A stretch of 64,000 nt of DNA. Source: 2-01-FULL-40-13 sp964433155. GTDB lineage: Bacteria > Patescibacteriota > Microgenomatia > UBA1406 > GWC2-37-13. Made by a program: the position numbers and the translations under genes. How positions within the stretch are numbered: the stretch's first letter is position 1; each line of letters opens with the position of its first letter. Shown here piece after piece: positions 16,624-24,219 of the stretch. The notes beneath the pieces were generated by a model that saw nothing but the letters and a program-made list of their open reading frames with translations, was not told the DNA's origin and made no database searches. The DNA is taken from NCBI GenBank assembly GCA_964433155.1, contig CAYSQE010000001.1, forward strand, positions 186,001-250,000. The letters are read 5' to 3'.

Positions 16624-16982
16624 ATTTTTAAACCTCCCTGTCTTAAACCCTCTGCCAATGCTTTAACTCTTCCATTATAACTATATATTGCTCGATCAAA
16701 TACGGCTTTTGTAATTTTTTTCCCTTGAGCCACCTTTGCTAGTTCTATTCCAATCTTCTTAGCTTCCTCGAGCTTTTTAGCTTTCTTATAATTTTTAGAA
16801 CGAGATAGAATTAGACTTGAAAAAGATACCAGAGTTTTTTTTGCTTCATCGTCGATAATTTGTGCATAAGTATAGCGATTTGATACAAACACCGATACTC
16901 TTGGTCTCTCTTTGGTACCAATAATCTTTTTACTAATGCGCTTTTTTCTCCTTATTTTGCGATTTGTTTGAGTCAGATCCAT
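16620..16982 (-). CDS. rplR: Ribosomal protein uL18
   Basis: 5S rRNA-binding protein. RPRVSVFVSNRYTYAQIIDDEAKKTL, the IGIELAKVA helix and the C-terminal FDRAIYSYNGRVKALAEGLRQGGLKI are diagnostic. 120 aa. It abuts rplF and overlaps rpsE by 4 bp. Confidence 0.96.
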   Translation of the reverse strand: MDLTQTNRKIRRKKRISKKIIGTKERPRVSVFVSNRYTYAQIIDDEAKKTLVSFSSLILSRSKNYKKAKKLEEAKKIGIELAKVAQGKKITKAVFDRAIYSYNGRVKALAEGLRQGGLKI

Positions 16983-16984
16983 AT

Positions 16985-17542
16985 TTAGGCTGAACCCGCA
17001 GTAACTGTTTTAACTTTTTTACCAGGTTTAAGTTTTAATATTTCTCCTTGATACCTAATACCTTTTCCCTTGTAAACATCAGGTTTTTTTAAAATTTTAA
17101 TTCGATATGCGACTTGGCCGACGAGTTCTTTATTAGACCCTGAAACAATAATTTTATTACTTCCTTCTACCTGAAATTTTATGCCTTGAACCTTTTTAAA
17201 AATAACCGGGTGAGAATAACCAATTTTAAAGATTAACTCCTCACCTTGTAATTTTACGTTAAAGCCTGTACCAACTATTTCTAACTTTCTCTGCCAGGGA
17301 ATTTCAACTCCCTTTATCGCATTAAATATGATTTGCCTAAAAAGTCCGTGTAGTGATTTTGTTTTTTTTTCCTCATTTTTGCGTTTAAGATAAATTTTAT
17401 CCACTTCCTTAATTAAGGAAAGAACTTTGGGAATCTGAAAATTTAATTCACCCTCGCGCCCTTTAATTGTGACTGTATTTCCCTCAATTTGTACTTGAAC
17501 TGCTGGTGTTAAATCTATAGGCTTATTACCGATTTTTGACAT
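16985..17542 (-). CDS. rplF: Ribosomal protein uL6
   Basis: Two-fold repeat protein near the sarcin-ricin loop. The start is placed at MSKIGNKPIDL, where the family begins; a longer frame reaching 17614 would run backwards through the palindromic spacer into rpsH. The C-terminal RIKILKKPDVYKGKGIRY block is present. About 185 aa. Confidence 0.95.
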   Translation of the reverse strand: MSKIGNKPIDLTPAVQVQIEGNTVTIKGREGELNFQIPKVLSLIKEVDKIYLKRKNEEKKTKSLHGLFRQIIFNAIKGVEIPWQRKLEIVGTGFNVKLQGEELIFKIGYSHPVIFKKVQGIKFQVEGSNKIIVSGSNKELVGQVAYRIKILKKPDVYKGKGIRYQGEILKLKPGKKVKTVTAGSA

Positions 17543-17546
17543 AATT

Positions 17547-17582
17547 ACCAAGCTTAGCTTGGTTAAATCCAGCTTAGCTGGA
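17547..17582. repeat. Twin palindromes between rpsH and rplF
   Basis: ACCAAGCT-T-AGCTTGGT (17547-17563) and TCCAGCT-T-AGCTGGA (17568-17582) are perfect stems with a one-base loop, 4 bases apart and similar in sequence. They look like two copies of a small inverted-repeat element in an otherwise close junction. No T tract follows either. Confidence 0.7.
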
Positions 17583-17960
17583 CTACCAAATGGCAAATAA
17601 TAACTCACCTCCAACTTTTTCTTTTCTTGCTTCTTTATTTGTCAAAATTCCTCTTGGCGTTGATAAAATCGAACAACCTAGTCCACCTAAAATCGGTCTA
17701 AGATCTTTATAAGATGTGTAATATCTTCTGCCTGGTTTAGAAAATATTTTAATATCTATTACGGCAGGATCTAGGCCTTTGTATAATAGATCAACTTGAA
17801 TTTTTCTTCCATCCGATTCATATTTTTTTATAAATCTAAGTTGTAACAATTTTTTAAGAACCTCTTCATTAAAATTGGAAAATGTTACTTTAACAGTTTC
17901 TTTACGGGCCATATAGCCATTTTTAATTCCTATAATTAGATCTATTACTGAGTTTTGCAT
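17583..17960 (-). CDS. rpsH: Ribosomal protein uS8
   Basis: Central-domain 16S binder and a classical spc-operon autoregulator. The N-terminal VIDLIIGIKNGYMARKETVKV and C-terminal GLGCSILSTPRGILTNKEARKEKVGGELL with the conserved STPRGI loop are typical. 125 aa. It is preceded by rpsS rather than rpsN, an altered order. Confidence 0.96.
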   Translation of the reverse strand: MQNSVIDLIIGIKNGYMARKETVKVTFSNFNEEVLKKLLQLRFIKKYESDGRKIQVDLLYKGLDPAVIDIKIFSKPGRRYYTSYKDLRPILGGLGCSILSTPRGILTNKEARKEKVGGELLFAIW

Positions 17961-17971
17961 ATATTAATTTT

Positions 17972-18256
17972 TTAAGTAGCTTCTATAACTTTTTTGGTAA
18001 CTTTTCCATGTGTTCTAAATGTTCTGGTTGGGGCAAATTCGCCCAATCTTTGTCCGACCATAGTCTCTGATATCAAGATTTCAATAAATTTTCTTCCGTT
18101 GTGAATTGCGATCTTGTGGCCAACAAAATCTGGTGACACTTGAGAATCCCTAGCCCAAGTTTTTATAACGGTTCTTACGCCTGATTGTTTTTGCTTCAAG
18201 ATTTTTTTGAGCAAATTTTCGTCAATGTATGGACCTTTTTTTAATGATCTACTCAT
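17972..18256 (-). CDS. rpsS: Ribosomal protein uS19, relocated
   Basis: Head protein paired with uS13. MSRSLKKGPYIDENLLKKI, FVGHKIAIHNGRKFIEI and GEFAPTRTFRTHGK are unmistakable; 94 aa. In most bacteria rpsS lies between rplB and rplV; here those two genes are 6 bases apart and rpsS sits between rpsN and rpsH. The gene itself looks intact. Confidence 0.96.
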   Translation of the reverse strand: MSRSLKKGPYIDENLLKKILKQKQSGVRTVIKTWARDSQVSPDFVGHKIAIHNGRKFIEILISETMVGQRLGEFAPTRTFRTHGKVTKKVIEAT

Positions 18257-18260
18257 ATTG

Positions 18261-18284
18261 GTCTTATTAAGACTTATAAGTCTA
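18261..18284. repeat. Inverted repeat between rpsN and rpsS
   Basis: GTCTTA-T-TAAGAC (18261-18273) overlaps the perfect palindrome GACTTATAAGTC (18271-18282). A related palindrome lies at 20571-20587. It marks one side of the displaced rpsS gene. Confidence 0.55.
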
Positions 18285-18286
18285 AT

Positions 18287-18472
18287 TTACCAGGAAATTT
18301 TTCTAACTCCAGGAATTTCACCTTGTAATGCCCTTTCTCTAAAACATATTCTGCACATTCCAAATCTCCTCATGAAAGCTCTGGCTCTGCCGCAAAAAGG
18401 ACACCTATTTCTTAGGCGTACTTTATATTTTTGCTTTTTTAAAAATTTTACTTCACCTGACGTTTTAGCCAT
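18287..18472 (-). CDS. rpsN: Ribosomal protein uS14, zinc-binding type
   Basis: The short 61-aa zinc form. Ligands are CPFC and CRIC, within RNRCPFCGRARAFMRRFGMC, and the end IPGVRKISW is the family terminus. Lies directly after rplE as in the standard spc order. Confidence 0.96.
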   Translation of the reverse strand: MAKTSGEVKFLKKQKYKVRLRNRCPFCGRARAFMRRFGMCRICFRERALQGEIPGVRKISW

Positions 18473-18473
18473 A

Positions 18474-19010
18474 TTATTTCTTAAACGGTATTCCTAAAAC
18501 TTCAAATAGTTTTTTTCCCTCATCTTTACTTTTTGCATTAGTTACAACAGTAACTTCCAAACCTCTCATTTTATCAATTTTGTCAAAATCAATCTCTGGA
18601 AAGATCGTCTGTTCAGAAAAGCCTAAATTTAAATTGCCAGATGAATCTAGGCTTCTTTCTCTAATACCTCTAAAATCTCTCAATCTTGGAATAATTATTT
18701 TTGTCAGCTTTTCCAAAAAACCGTACATTTTTTCTCCTCTTAAAGTTACCTTAGCACCAATTGGCAGCCCCTTTCGAATTTTAAATGCTGAGATAGACTT
18801 TCGTGCTTTTGTAACTATTGGTTTCTGAGCGGTAATAAGACCTAGTTGCTCTTGTACTTTCTCTAGAACATCCTTATTGGAAACCGCCTCACCGGCACCA
18901 ACGTTGATTACAATCTTTATAACCTTTGGTACTTCCATTAGATTTCTTAACTTAAGTTCTTCTTTGAGTTTTTTTTTGATCTCTTGATTGTAAAAATCTT
19001 TGAAACTCAT
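18474..19010 (-). CDS. rplE: Ribosomal protein uL5
   Basis: 5S rRNA-binding protein contacting the P-site tRNA. VPKVIKIVINVGAGEAVSNK, TAQKPIVTKARKSISAFKIRKG, LRDFRGI and NLGFSEQTIFPEIDFDK are diagnostic. The start at MSFKDFYNQEI avoids a 68-bp overlap with rplX and fits the family; upstream in-frame codons are rplX sequence in another frame. About 178 aa. Confidence 0.95.
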   Translation of the reverse strand: MSFKDFYNQEIKKKLKEELKLRNLMEVPKVIKIVINVGAGEAVSNKDVLEKVQEQLGLITAQKPIVTKARKSISAFKIRKGLPIGAKVTLRGEKMYGFLEKLTKIIIPRLRDFRGIRERSLDSSGNLNLGFSEQTIFPEIDFDKIDKMRGLEVTVVTNAKSKDEGKKLFEVLGIPFKK

Positions 19011-19011
19011 A

Positions 19012-19317
19012 TTAAATTCTGTTCTTACATTCTTTGCAAATTCTAAATTTCTTTGTCTTCGTAAGCTCGAATCCGACACGTGTTAATTTTTTGCACCTAG
19101 GACAGATTAGCATGACTTTTGCTACATGGAGAGCTCTGGGAACCTCAACAACTCCACCTTGAGGCATCTTTTCATTTTTTTTTATATGTTTTTTATAAAT
19201 ATTAATGCCTGGGATTAGTACCTTTCCACTTTTCCTATACACTTTCTCAACTACACCCTCTCTACCCTCATCTTTCCCGTAGATAACCCTAACTTTATCA
19301 CCCTTTTTTATTTTCAT
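19012..19317 (-). CDS. rplX: Ribosomal protein uL24 (with zinc-ribbon tail)
   Basis: Assembly-initiating protein. The KOW motif KKGDKVRVIYGKDEGREGVV is followed by VLIPGINIYKKHIKK. The C-terminus has CPRC and CKEC, a complete zinc ribbon as in many bacterial uL24 proteins. 101 aa. Ends one base before rplE. Confidence 0.95.
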   Translation of the reverse strand: MKIKKGDKVRVIYGKDEGREGVVEKVYRKSGKVLIPGINIYKKHIKKNEKMPQGGVVEVPRALHVAKVMLICPRCKKLTRVGFELTKTKKFRICKECKNRI

Positions 19318-19322
19318 ATTTT

Positions 19323-19697
19323 TTAATACATTTCCTCTGCTAAACTTGCAATCTTGGAAAATCCAGCATCTTTTATTTCCTTGGCTACTGGTCCAAAAAT
19401 TCTGGTTCCTTTTGGATCTTTACTTTTTTTTTCTAATAAAATTACACAAGCGTTATCATCAAAACGGACATAGCTTCCATCTTTTCTTCCCTTTTCCTTT
19501 TTAGTTCGAACAATAACGGCTTGTAATACCTCCCCTTTCTTTACTTGAGCATAGGGCAGCGCTTCTTTTATCGTCACATTTATGATATCTCCTACGTATC
19601 CATATCGATGATTTCCTTTTGCAGGCAACCCTATCATCATTGCTCTTTTGGCTCCTGTGTTGTCTGCTACATTTAAAATTGATCTAAGTTGTAACAT
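19323..19697 (-). CDS. rplN: Ribosomal protein uL14
   Basis: Interface protein forming bridges B5/B8. SILNVADNTGAKRAMMIG, KKGEVLQAVIVRTKK, VRFDDNACVIL and GTRIFGPVAKE are typical. 124 aa, standard. Confidence 0.97.
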   Translation of the reverse strand: MLQLRSILNVADNTGAKRAMMIGLPAKGNHRYGYVGDIINVTIKEALPYAQVKKGEVLQAVIVRTKKEKGRKDGSYVRFDDNACVILLEKKSKDPKGTRIFGPVAKEIKDAGFSKIASLAEEMY

Positions 19698-19702
19698 AAT
19701 TT

Positions 19703-19939
19703 TTACGCGCTTAACTTCTCAATTACTATAAAGTGTTTTTCTTTAGATATTGGTTTTGACTCTTTAATTCTTACGACGTCACCCTCCTTCAAAGGAATGT
19801 CTTCATTATGAACTTTATATTTTTTGTGACGAATCAAAGTTTTTTTATAAAGAGGGTGTCTAAATTTTCTTTCAACGCTAACAATAACCGTCTTCTTTAA
19901 ATTCATTGATAATACTGTCCCGGCTATAATTTTTTGCAT
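19703..19939 (-). CDS. rpsQ: Ribosomal protein uS17
   Basis: OB-fold 16S binder. IAGTVLSMNLKKTVIVSVERKFRHPLY, KYKVHNED and GDVVRIKESKPISKEKHFIV fit the family over its full 78 aa. Placed between rpmC and rplN as usual. Confidence 0.96.
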   Translation of the reverse strand: MQKIIAGTVLSMNLKKTVIVSVERKFRHPLYKKTLIRHKKYKVHNEDIPLKEGDVVRIKESKPISKEKHFIVIEKLSA

Positions 19940-19944
19940 AATGT

Positions 19945-20157
19945 TTATTTCTTTAATTTTTCAATATCTTTTTTTTCAGTAAGTATGGTCAAAATAAGCG
20001 CAAGCTTTTTTCTTTTTTTTAATAATGAATTTGTGTCTTTTAAAGGCTTAACTTTTAATTCAAGTGTTTCTTTTGCGATATCAGTTCTCAATTTCTCGGC
20101 TTCTTTAATTAAGATATCTATGGTTTTTGCTTTGTATTCAGATGTTTCTTTTTTCAT
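19945..20157 (-). CDS. rpmC: Ribosomal protein uL29
   Basis: Small two-helix protein at the tunnel exit. Conservation is weak but the helical Lys/Glu-rich pattern (ILIKEAEKLRTDIAKETLEL...KDTNSLLKKRKKLALILTIL), the 70-aa size and the place between rplP and rpsQ identify it. Overlaps the end of rplP by 4 bp. Confidence 0.9.
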   Translation of the reverse strand: MKKETSEYKAKTIDILIKEAEKLRTDIAKETLELKVKPLKDTNSLLKKRKKLALILTILTEKKDIEKLKK

Positions 20158-20564
20158 GTTTGCTTCTTAGTAACTTTTGTTCTTAAAGATAATTTCGCTG
20201 CGACATTTTTCAATACTTCCATGCTCTCGTTTTCTGACAAACCATCGATCTCAAATAATACCCTGCCAGGAGATAGACTTGCCACAAAATGTGAAACGTC
20301 TCCTTTGCCTGCTCCCATGGTAACCTCTGGAGGTTTTTTCGTAATAGGTTTGTCTGGGAAAATTCTGATCCAAAATTTCCCATTTTTTCTTGTTGCTCGT
20401 GCCAAAGCTACTCTTGCCGCCTCAATCTCTCTATCTTTCATCCATCCTTTATCTATTGTTTTTAAACCGTAGTTTCCAAAATTGAGAGAGTTGCCTTTTA
20501 CAGCTAACCTTCTCCACGTCCCTCTGAATTGTTTTCTGTATTTTTGACGTTTTGGTGCAAGCAT
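20154..20564 (-). CDS. rplP: Ribosomal protein uL16
   Basis: Protein near the A-site tRNA elbow. MLAPKRQKYRKQFRG, LARATRKNGKFWIRIFPDKPITKKP, MGAGKGDVSHFVASLSPGRVLFEI are diagnostic. 136 aa. Confidence 0.97.
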   Translation of the reverse strand: MLAPKRQKYRKQFRGTWRRLAVKGNSLNFGNYGLKTIDKGWMKDREIEAARVALARATRKNGKFWIRIFPDKPITKKPPEVTMGAGKGDVSHFVASLSPGRVLFEIDGLSENESMEVLKNVAAKLSLRTKVTKKQT

Positions 20565-20570
20565 ATTTGA

Positions 20571-20587
20571 CTAATAAGTCTTATTAG
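20571..20587. repeat. Palindrome CTAATAAG-T-CTTATTAG between rpsC and rplP
   Basis: A perfect 8-bp stem with a one-base loop that nearly fills the 32-bp spacer. It shares the GTCTTATTA core with the element at 18261-18284. No T tract. Confidence 0.55.
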
Positions 20588-20596
20588 ACTAATTTG

Positions 20597-21235
20597 CTAT
20601 TTGCATATCCACACTTTAACTCCTATATATCCAGATTTTGTCAAGGCTGGATATCTTGCAAAGTCAATTTCCTCCCTAATCGTCGAGCTTGGCATCATGC
20701 CAAGAAAATATTTTTCTCTACGTGAAATCTCCGCACCCGCAATTCTCCCTCCAAGTTGGATCTTAATACCTTTTGCGCCAGCCTCTTTAGCTCTATTCAT
20801 CGCATTATGGACAACCGAACGATGTGGGAAATTTCTTATCAATTTTTCTGCAATGGTTTGAGCTACGTAGCGGGCATTTAAATAAGGCTTCTTTACTGGT
20901 TCAATTTTAATTTCAAATTTGATGAGTTTTCCTGCCTTGTCTGAACTCAAAAAAGAATTGACAAATTTTTTAACGTCCTCAAGACCCTTTCCGCCGCGAC
21001 CAATAATCATGCCTGGTTTTACCGAATAAATCACTAAAGTGATTTTATTAATTGCTCTCTCTATATCAATCTGGGTTACCGATGCATAATTCAATTTATT
21101 TATCAGTAGGTCTCTGATTTTACTGTCAGAAAGTAATGCCTGCCTATAGGTTTTTTTATTTGAAAAGAACCAACGTGAGCTCCAATTATATACAATACCT
21201 AATCTTAATCCTCTAGGATGAACTTTTTGCCCCAT
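20597..21235 (-). CDS. rpsC: Ribosomal protein uS3
   Basis: mRNA entry-channel protein with helicase role. GQKVHPRGLRLGIVYNWSSRWF, the KH domain with GMIIGRGGKGLEDV, and GAKGIKIQLGGRIAGAEISRREKY are typical. 212 aa, with a normal end (GYIGVKVWICK). Confidence 0.97.
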   Translation of the reverse strand: MGQKVHPRGLRLGIVYNWSSRWFFSNKKTYRQALLSDSKIRDLLINKLNYASVTQIDIERAINKITLVIYSVKPGMIIGRGGKGLEDVKKFVNSFLSSDKAGKLIKFEIKIEPVKKPYLNARYVAQTIAEKLIRNFPHRSVVHNAMNRAKEAGAKGIKIQLGGRIAGAEISRREKYFLGMMPSSTIREEIDFARYPALTKSGYIGVKVWICK

Positions 21236-21237
21236 AT

Positions 21238-21648
21238 TTATTTAGATTTTTCTCTATTTTTTACTTCAGCTCTAACTTCTAATCCTTCTGGTTGAACAAT
21301 TTTTTCTACTTTTGGTTGTTCTGCTTCCAAGATCACTTTGATATGCGAAAATCTTTTAATTATAGGCTTCATCGTCCCTCTTCCACCGTGCCTAAACCTC
21401 TTTAACTTTCGCCCTTCTTCTACTGTGATAAATTTGAATTTTAATAAGTCTTCGTTTACTTTCAAAACATTTTTAGCATTACTTATTGCTGATTTGATAC
21501 TTTTATAAAAGACTCTTGCCGATTTATTAGGTGTGTACAATAGATAATCTAGCGCTTCTATTGGTTTTAATTTCTTTATCTCAGACAACAAAAAGCGCAA
21601 TTTTTTTGCTGAAATCTTTATATTTTTTAAGTATGTTTTTGATTCCAT
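21238..21648 (-). CDS. rplV: Ribosomal protein uL22
   Basis: Tunnel-lining protein. LKNIKISAKKLRFLLSEIK, SAISNAKN and the beta-hairpin region EGRKLKRFRHGGRGTMKPIIKRFSHIKVIL are recognisable. 136 aa with a charged tail. It directly follows rplB because rpsS is absent from this junction. Confidence 0.96.
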   Translation of the reverse strand: MESKTYLKNIKISAKKLRFLLSEIKKLKPIEALDYLLYTPNKSARVFYKSIKSAISNAKNVLKVNEDLLKFKFITVEEGRKLKRFRHGGRGTMKPIIKRFSHIKVILEAEQPKVEKIVQPEGLEVRAEVKNREKSK

Positions 21649-21654
21649 TTCTTT

Positions 21655-22389
21655 TTATTTTCTTCTTTTTATAATCAACTTATTACTCCATTTATTCTTT
21701 TTACGAGTTTTTTTTCCTCTGGCTGGTTTACCCCAAGGGGTCTTTGGGTGCATCCCCTCGCCTGATTTTCCTTCTCCACCACCGTGTGGATGACTTCGTG
21801 GATTTTGAGCTGTTCCGCGGACAGTCGGACGAATACCCATATGTATTTTTCTGCCTGCTTTGCCTATGATTCGGTCCTTAAAATCCACATTTCCTAGTTG
21901 ACCAATAGTCGCATAACAATGCGCAAATACACGCCTTATCTCACCGGAAGGAAGTTTAAGCTGTACATATTTATCTTCTTTCGCAATAACTTGCGCAGCA
22001 CCTCCTGCGGTTCTAATTATTTGGCCGCCTTTTCCTGGATACAACTCTACATTATGAACTTGTATGCCAACCGGAATATTTTTAAGAGGAAGTGAATTAC
22101 CTAATTTTATCTCTGCCTTTTCAGAGGCGATAATACTATCACCTACATTCAAATCCTTTATATGCAAAATGTACCTTTTTTCACCGTCAGAATATTTTAT
22201 AAGGGCAATTTTGACGTTTCTGTTTGGATCATACTCAATTTTTTCTACTTTTGCTTTAATATTTCTCTTGTCACGTCTAAAATCGATTATTCGATAGTAT
22301 CTTTTATGTCTCCCACCCTGGTGTCGCACAGAGATTTTACCAGATGCATCCCTACCAGAATGTTTCTTCAAAATTGATATCAATTTCAT
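21655..22389 (-). CDS. rplB: Ribosomal protein uL2, short N-terminus
   Basis: Peptidyl-transferase-centre protein. GRDASGKISVRHQGGRHKRYYR, AGGAAQVIAKEDKYVQLKLPSGE, MGIRPTVRGTAQNPRSHPHGGGEGK (with the conserved His) and KLIIKRRK are present. 244 aa: about 30 residues of the usual N-terminus (the region before LLKPLKKKGGRN in other bacteria) are missing. The upstream gap to rplW is a TAACTA-rich repeat with stops, so no longer start exists. Confidence 0.95.
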   Translation of the reverse strand: MKLISILKKHSGRDASGKISVRHQGGRHKRYYRIIDFRRDKRNIKAKVEKIEYDPNRNVKIALIKYSDGEKRYILHIKDLNVGDSIIASEKAEIKLGNSLPLKNIPVGIQVHNVELYPGKGGQIIRTAGGAAQVIAKEDKYVQLKLPSGEIRRVFAHCYATIGQLGNVDFKDRIIGKAGRKIHMGIRPTVRGTAQNPRSHPHGGGEGKSGEGMHPKTPWGKPARGKKTRKKNKWSNKLIIKRRK

Positions 22390-22438
22390 TATTTTTTGGC
22401 CTTTCTTTCTAATAACTAAAAACTAACTAATAACTATT

Positions 22439-22726
22439 TTATGCTTGAGGGAATAGATTTATTTCTCCCTTTCTAAGGCTAACAAAGGCTATCTTTCTAT
22501 CTTTCATTTTTTTAATACTCATTCTTCTTCCAAGTTTTCGAACTTTTCCCTTCCGTATCATAATTTTCACATCGTTAACCTCCACCTGATAAAGTTTTTC
22601 GAGAGCTTCACCGATTTGATCCTTGTTTGCTTTAATGTGCACCTCGAACATATACACTTTCTTCTGTGATAGGTTGGTCGCTTTTTCAGTTATTATCGGC
22701 TTTAGCAAAATTTCATTTATTTTCAT
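22439..22726 (-). CDS. rplW: Ribosomal protein uL23
   Basis: Tunnel-exit protein, docking site for trigger factor and SRP. ILLKPIITEKATNLSQKKVYMFEV and VNDVKIMIRKGKVRKLGRR are diagnostic. 95 aa. Overlaps rplD by 14 bp. Confidence 0.96.
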   Translation of the reverse strand: MKINEILLKPIITEKATNLSQKKVYMFEVHIKANKDQIGEALEKLYQVEVNDVKIMIRKGKVRKLGRRMSIKKMKDRKIAFVSLRKGEINLFPQA

Positions 22727-23420
22727 TTTTTAAGAAATGCCCGCTAAGTACTTGTAACCCGTCTTGAGTAATAAAGATTTTTTGACTTTTCAAAACTTGA
22801 AAAGGGTTTACTGATTTACTATCTAAGATAGTCACATTTGATAAATTTCTGGCTGCTAGCGTAAAATTACTTTTTTCGACTTTGGCTAATACGAATAGAA
22901 CCGACTTTTTCGCAAGATTTAATGTTTTAAGAAATTTTACCAACAATTTTGTTTTTGGATCCATCTTTAGAAATTGACTGTTAATTCCTAAAATATTATT
23001 TTCCTTTATCTTTAAAGTTAATGATGCAAATAACGCTTTTTTCGTTTGTTTTTTATTCATTTTTAAAGAAAAATCTTTTGGTCGGGGGCCACCAACTACG
23101 CCACCACCGACAAAAATGGGGGCCTTAATATCTCCATGTCTTGCTCTCCCTGTACCCTTCTGACGATAGATTTTTCTCGTTGATCCAACAACTTCACCGC
23201 GCGTTTTCGTCGATGCGGTTCCCTGTCTTTGATTAGCAAAATATACCCGTATATATTGTGCTAAAAGTTTTTGGTTTACTTTAGCACTAAAAATATCTTT
23301 AGGTAATTCCATATTCCCCAACTCTTTACCAGCGAGATTATAAACAGGAATAGTTAATCCAGATTTTGGTCTCGTTTTTTTAGCTACTTCTTTTTTTGTA
23401 ATTTTCCTAGTTTTTGGCAT
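22713..23420 (-). CDS. rplD: Ribosomal protein uL4
   Basis: Tunnel protein and, in enterobacteria, autoregulator of the S10 operon through its leader. The long loop NQRQGTASTKTRGEVVGSTRKIYRQKGTGRARHGDIKAPIFVGGG is intact, followed by KMNKKQTKKALFASL. 235 aa with a Lys-rich N-terminal extension. A leader with attenuator-like structure precedes the next gene upstream (rplC). Confidence 0.96.
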   Translation of the reverse strand: MPKTRKITKKEVAKKTRPKSGLTIPVYNLAGKELGNMELPKDIFSAKVNQKLLAQYIRVYFANQRQGTASTKTRGEVVGSTRKIYRQKGTGRARHGDIKAPIFVGGGVVGGPRPKDFSLKMNKKQTKKALFASLTLKIKENNILGINSQFLKMDPKTKLLVKFLKTLNLAKKSVLFVLAKVEKSNFTLAARNLSNVTILDSKSVNPFQVLKSQKIFITQDGLQVLSGHFLKNENK

Positions 23421-23422
23421 TA

Positions 23423-24046
23423 TTAAATTGATCTAACTTCCAATAGTCCTCCCTTTGCTCCGGGTACCAATCCTTTCACGTTAATACCATCATCCTTGAC
23501 GTCTATAACTTGAAGTCCCTTGACTGTAACTCTTCTATTTCCCATTCTTCCTGCCATTCTCTTACCTTTAAAGACCCTACCCGGTGTTGTAGTTTGACCA
23601 ATTGATCCTGGAGCTCTCTCTCTATCAGATTGACCATGAGTTCTCGGCCCACCTTTAAATCCATGTCTTCTCACAACGCCCTGAAATCCTTTTCCCTTGG
23701 AAATGCCAGAAACTGAAATGAGATCGCCTTTTTTAAAAAAGGCCGTAGGCTTTAGTTCATCTCCAGCTTTAATTTTTAAACTACTTGAAGCGTCTAGACG
23801 AAATTCCCTTAAAAAACGGAGCGGGGTTTTTATCCCCGCTTTTGCTAATTTTCCCTGCATTGGTTTTTTGATATTTTTAGTTTTTCCAAAACCAAGCATG
23901 ACAGAAAAATACCCATGCTTAGATGGTGTCTTTATATCAATGACATAACAAGAAGAGGTTTTAATAAAGGTTGTCGGAATTCTTTCACCTTTATCGTTAA
24001 ACGTCTGTGACTGTTCTGATTTTTCACCAAGAGTAAACCCTGACAT
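23423..24046 (-). CDS. rplC: Ribosomal protein uL3
   Basis: Early-assembly protein reaching the peptidyl-transferase centre. GDLISVSGISKGKGFQGVVRRHGFKGGPRTHGQSDRERAPGSIG is the hallmark loop, ending GRVFKGKRMAGRMGN. The start at MSGFTLGEKSEQ is preferred; a longer frame to 24076 would run into the attenuator region. First gene after the S10-leader, separated from rpsJ by a hicBA cassette. Confidence 0.95.
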   Translation of the reverse strand: MSGFTLGEKSEQSQTFNDKGERIPTTFIKTSSCYVIDIKTPSKHGYFSVMLGFGKTKNIKKPMQGKLAKAGIKTPLRFLREFRLDASSSLKIKAGDELKPTAFFKKGDLISVSGISKGKGFQGVVRRHGFKGGPRTHGQSDRERAPGSIGQTTTPGRVFKGKRMAGRMGNRRVTVKGLQVIDVKDDGINVKGLVPGAKGGLLEVRSI

Positions 24047-24070
24047 AATTGACTCTAAAACAATTAACAC

Positions 24071-24118
24071 AAACAAAAAAGCCCCAGATTGGGGCTTTAT
24101 GGTCTGTGAACCAATCTG
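24071..24118 (-). terminator. Attenuator in the S10-operon leader: terminator with a competing antiterminator
   Basis: On the minus strand AAAGCCCC-AATCT-GGGGCTTT (24098 to 24078) is followed by a T-rich run (24080-24071), a rho-independent terminator shape, about 25 bases before the rplC start. Just upstream in the same RNA, CAGATTGG (24118-24111) is perfectly complementary to CCAATCTG (24092-24085), which covers part of the 5' stem and the loop. The two structures exclude one another, as in attenuators. What signal decides is not visible; ribosomal protein L4 is the known regulator of enterobacterial S10 leaders. Confidence 0.65.
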
Positions 24119-24149
24119 AAAATGTTAACCGCTATTTTCCCGAACTATA

Positions 24150-24166
24150 GTCCCGTAAAGCGGGAC
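24150..24166 (-). other. Hairpin in the S10-operon leader
   Basis: GTCCCG-CTTTA-CGGGAC, an uninterrupted 6-bp stem in the 5' part of the predicted leader RNA, about 20 bases downstream of the expected transcription start. Could be a protein-binding element or part of the attenuator fold. Confidence 0.5.
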
Positions 24167-24190
24167 AAGGAAAAGTAACATGTGAAATGT

Positions 24191-24219
24191 ATTATATAGT
24201 ACTATTTACTCTTGGTCAA
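24191..24219 (-). promoter_or_regulatory. Promoter of the rplC-led S10 operon
   Basis: On the minus strand TTGACC (24219-24214), 17 bases, then TATAAT (24196-24191). It would start RNA near 24184 and give a leader of about 138 bases before rplC, unusually long for this genome. Confidence 0.7.

Noticed and set aside
16985..17614. Longer uL6 starting at 17614
   Set aside because: The extra 24 residues are read through the palindromic spacer and into rpsH; the family begins at MSKIG.
18474..19079. Longer uL5 starting at 19079
   Set aside because: It would overlap rplX by 68 bp and the added residues have no family counterpart.
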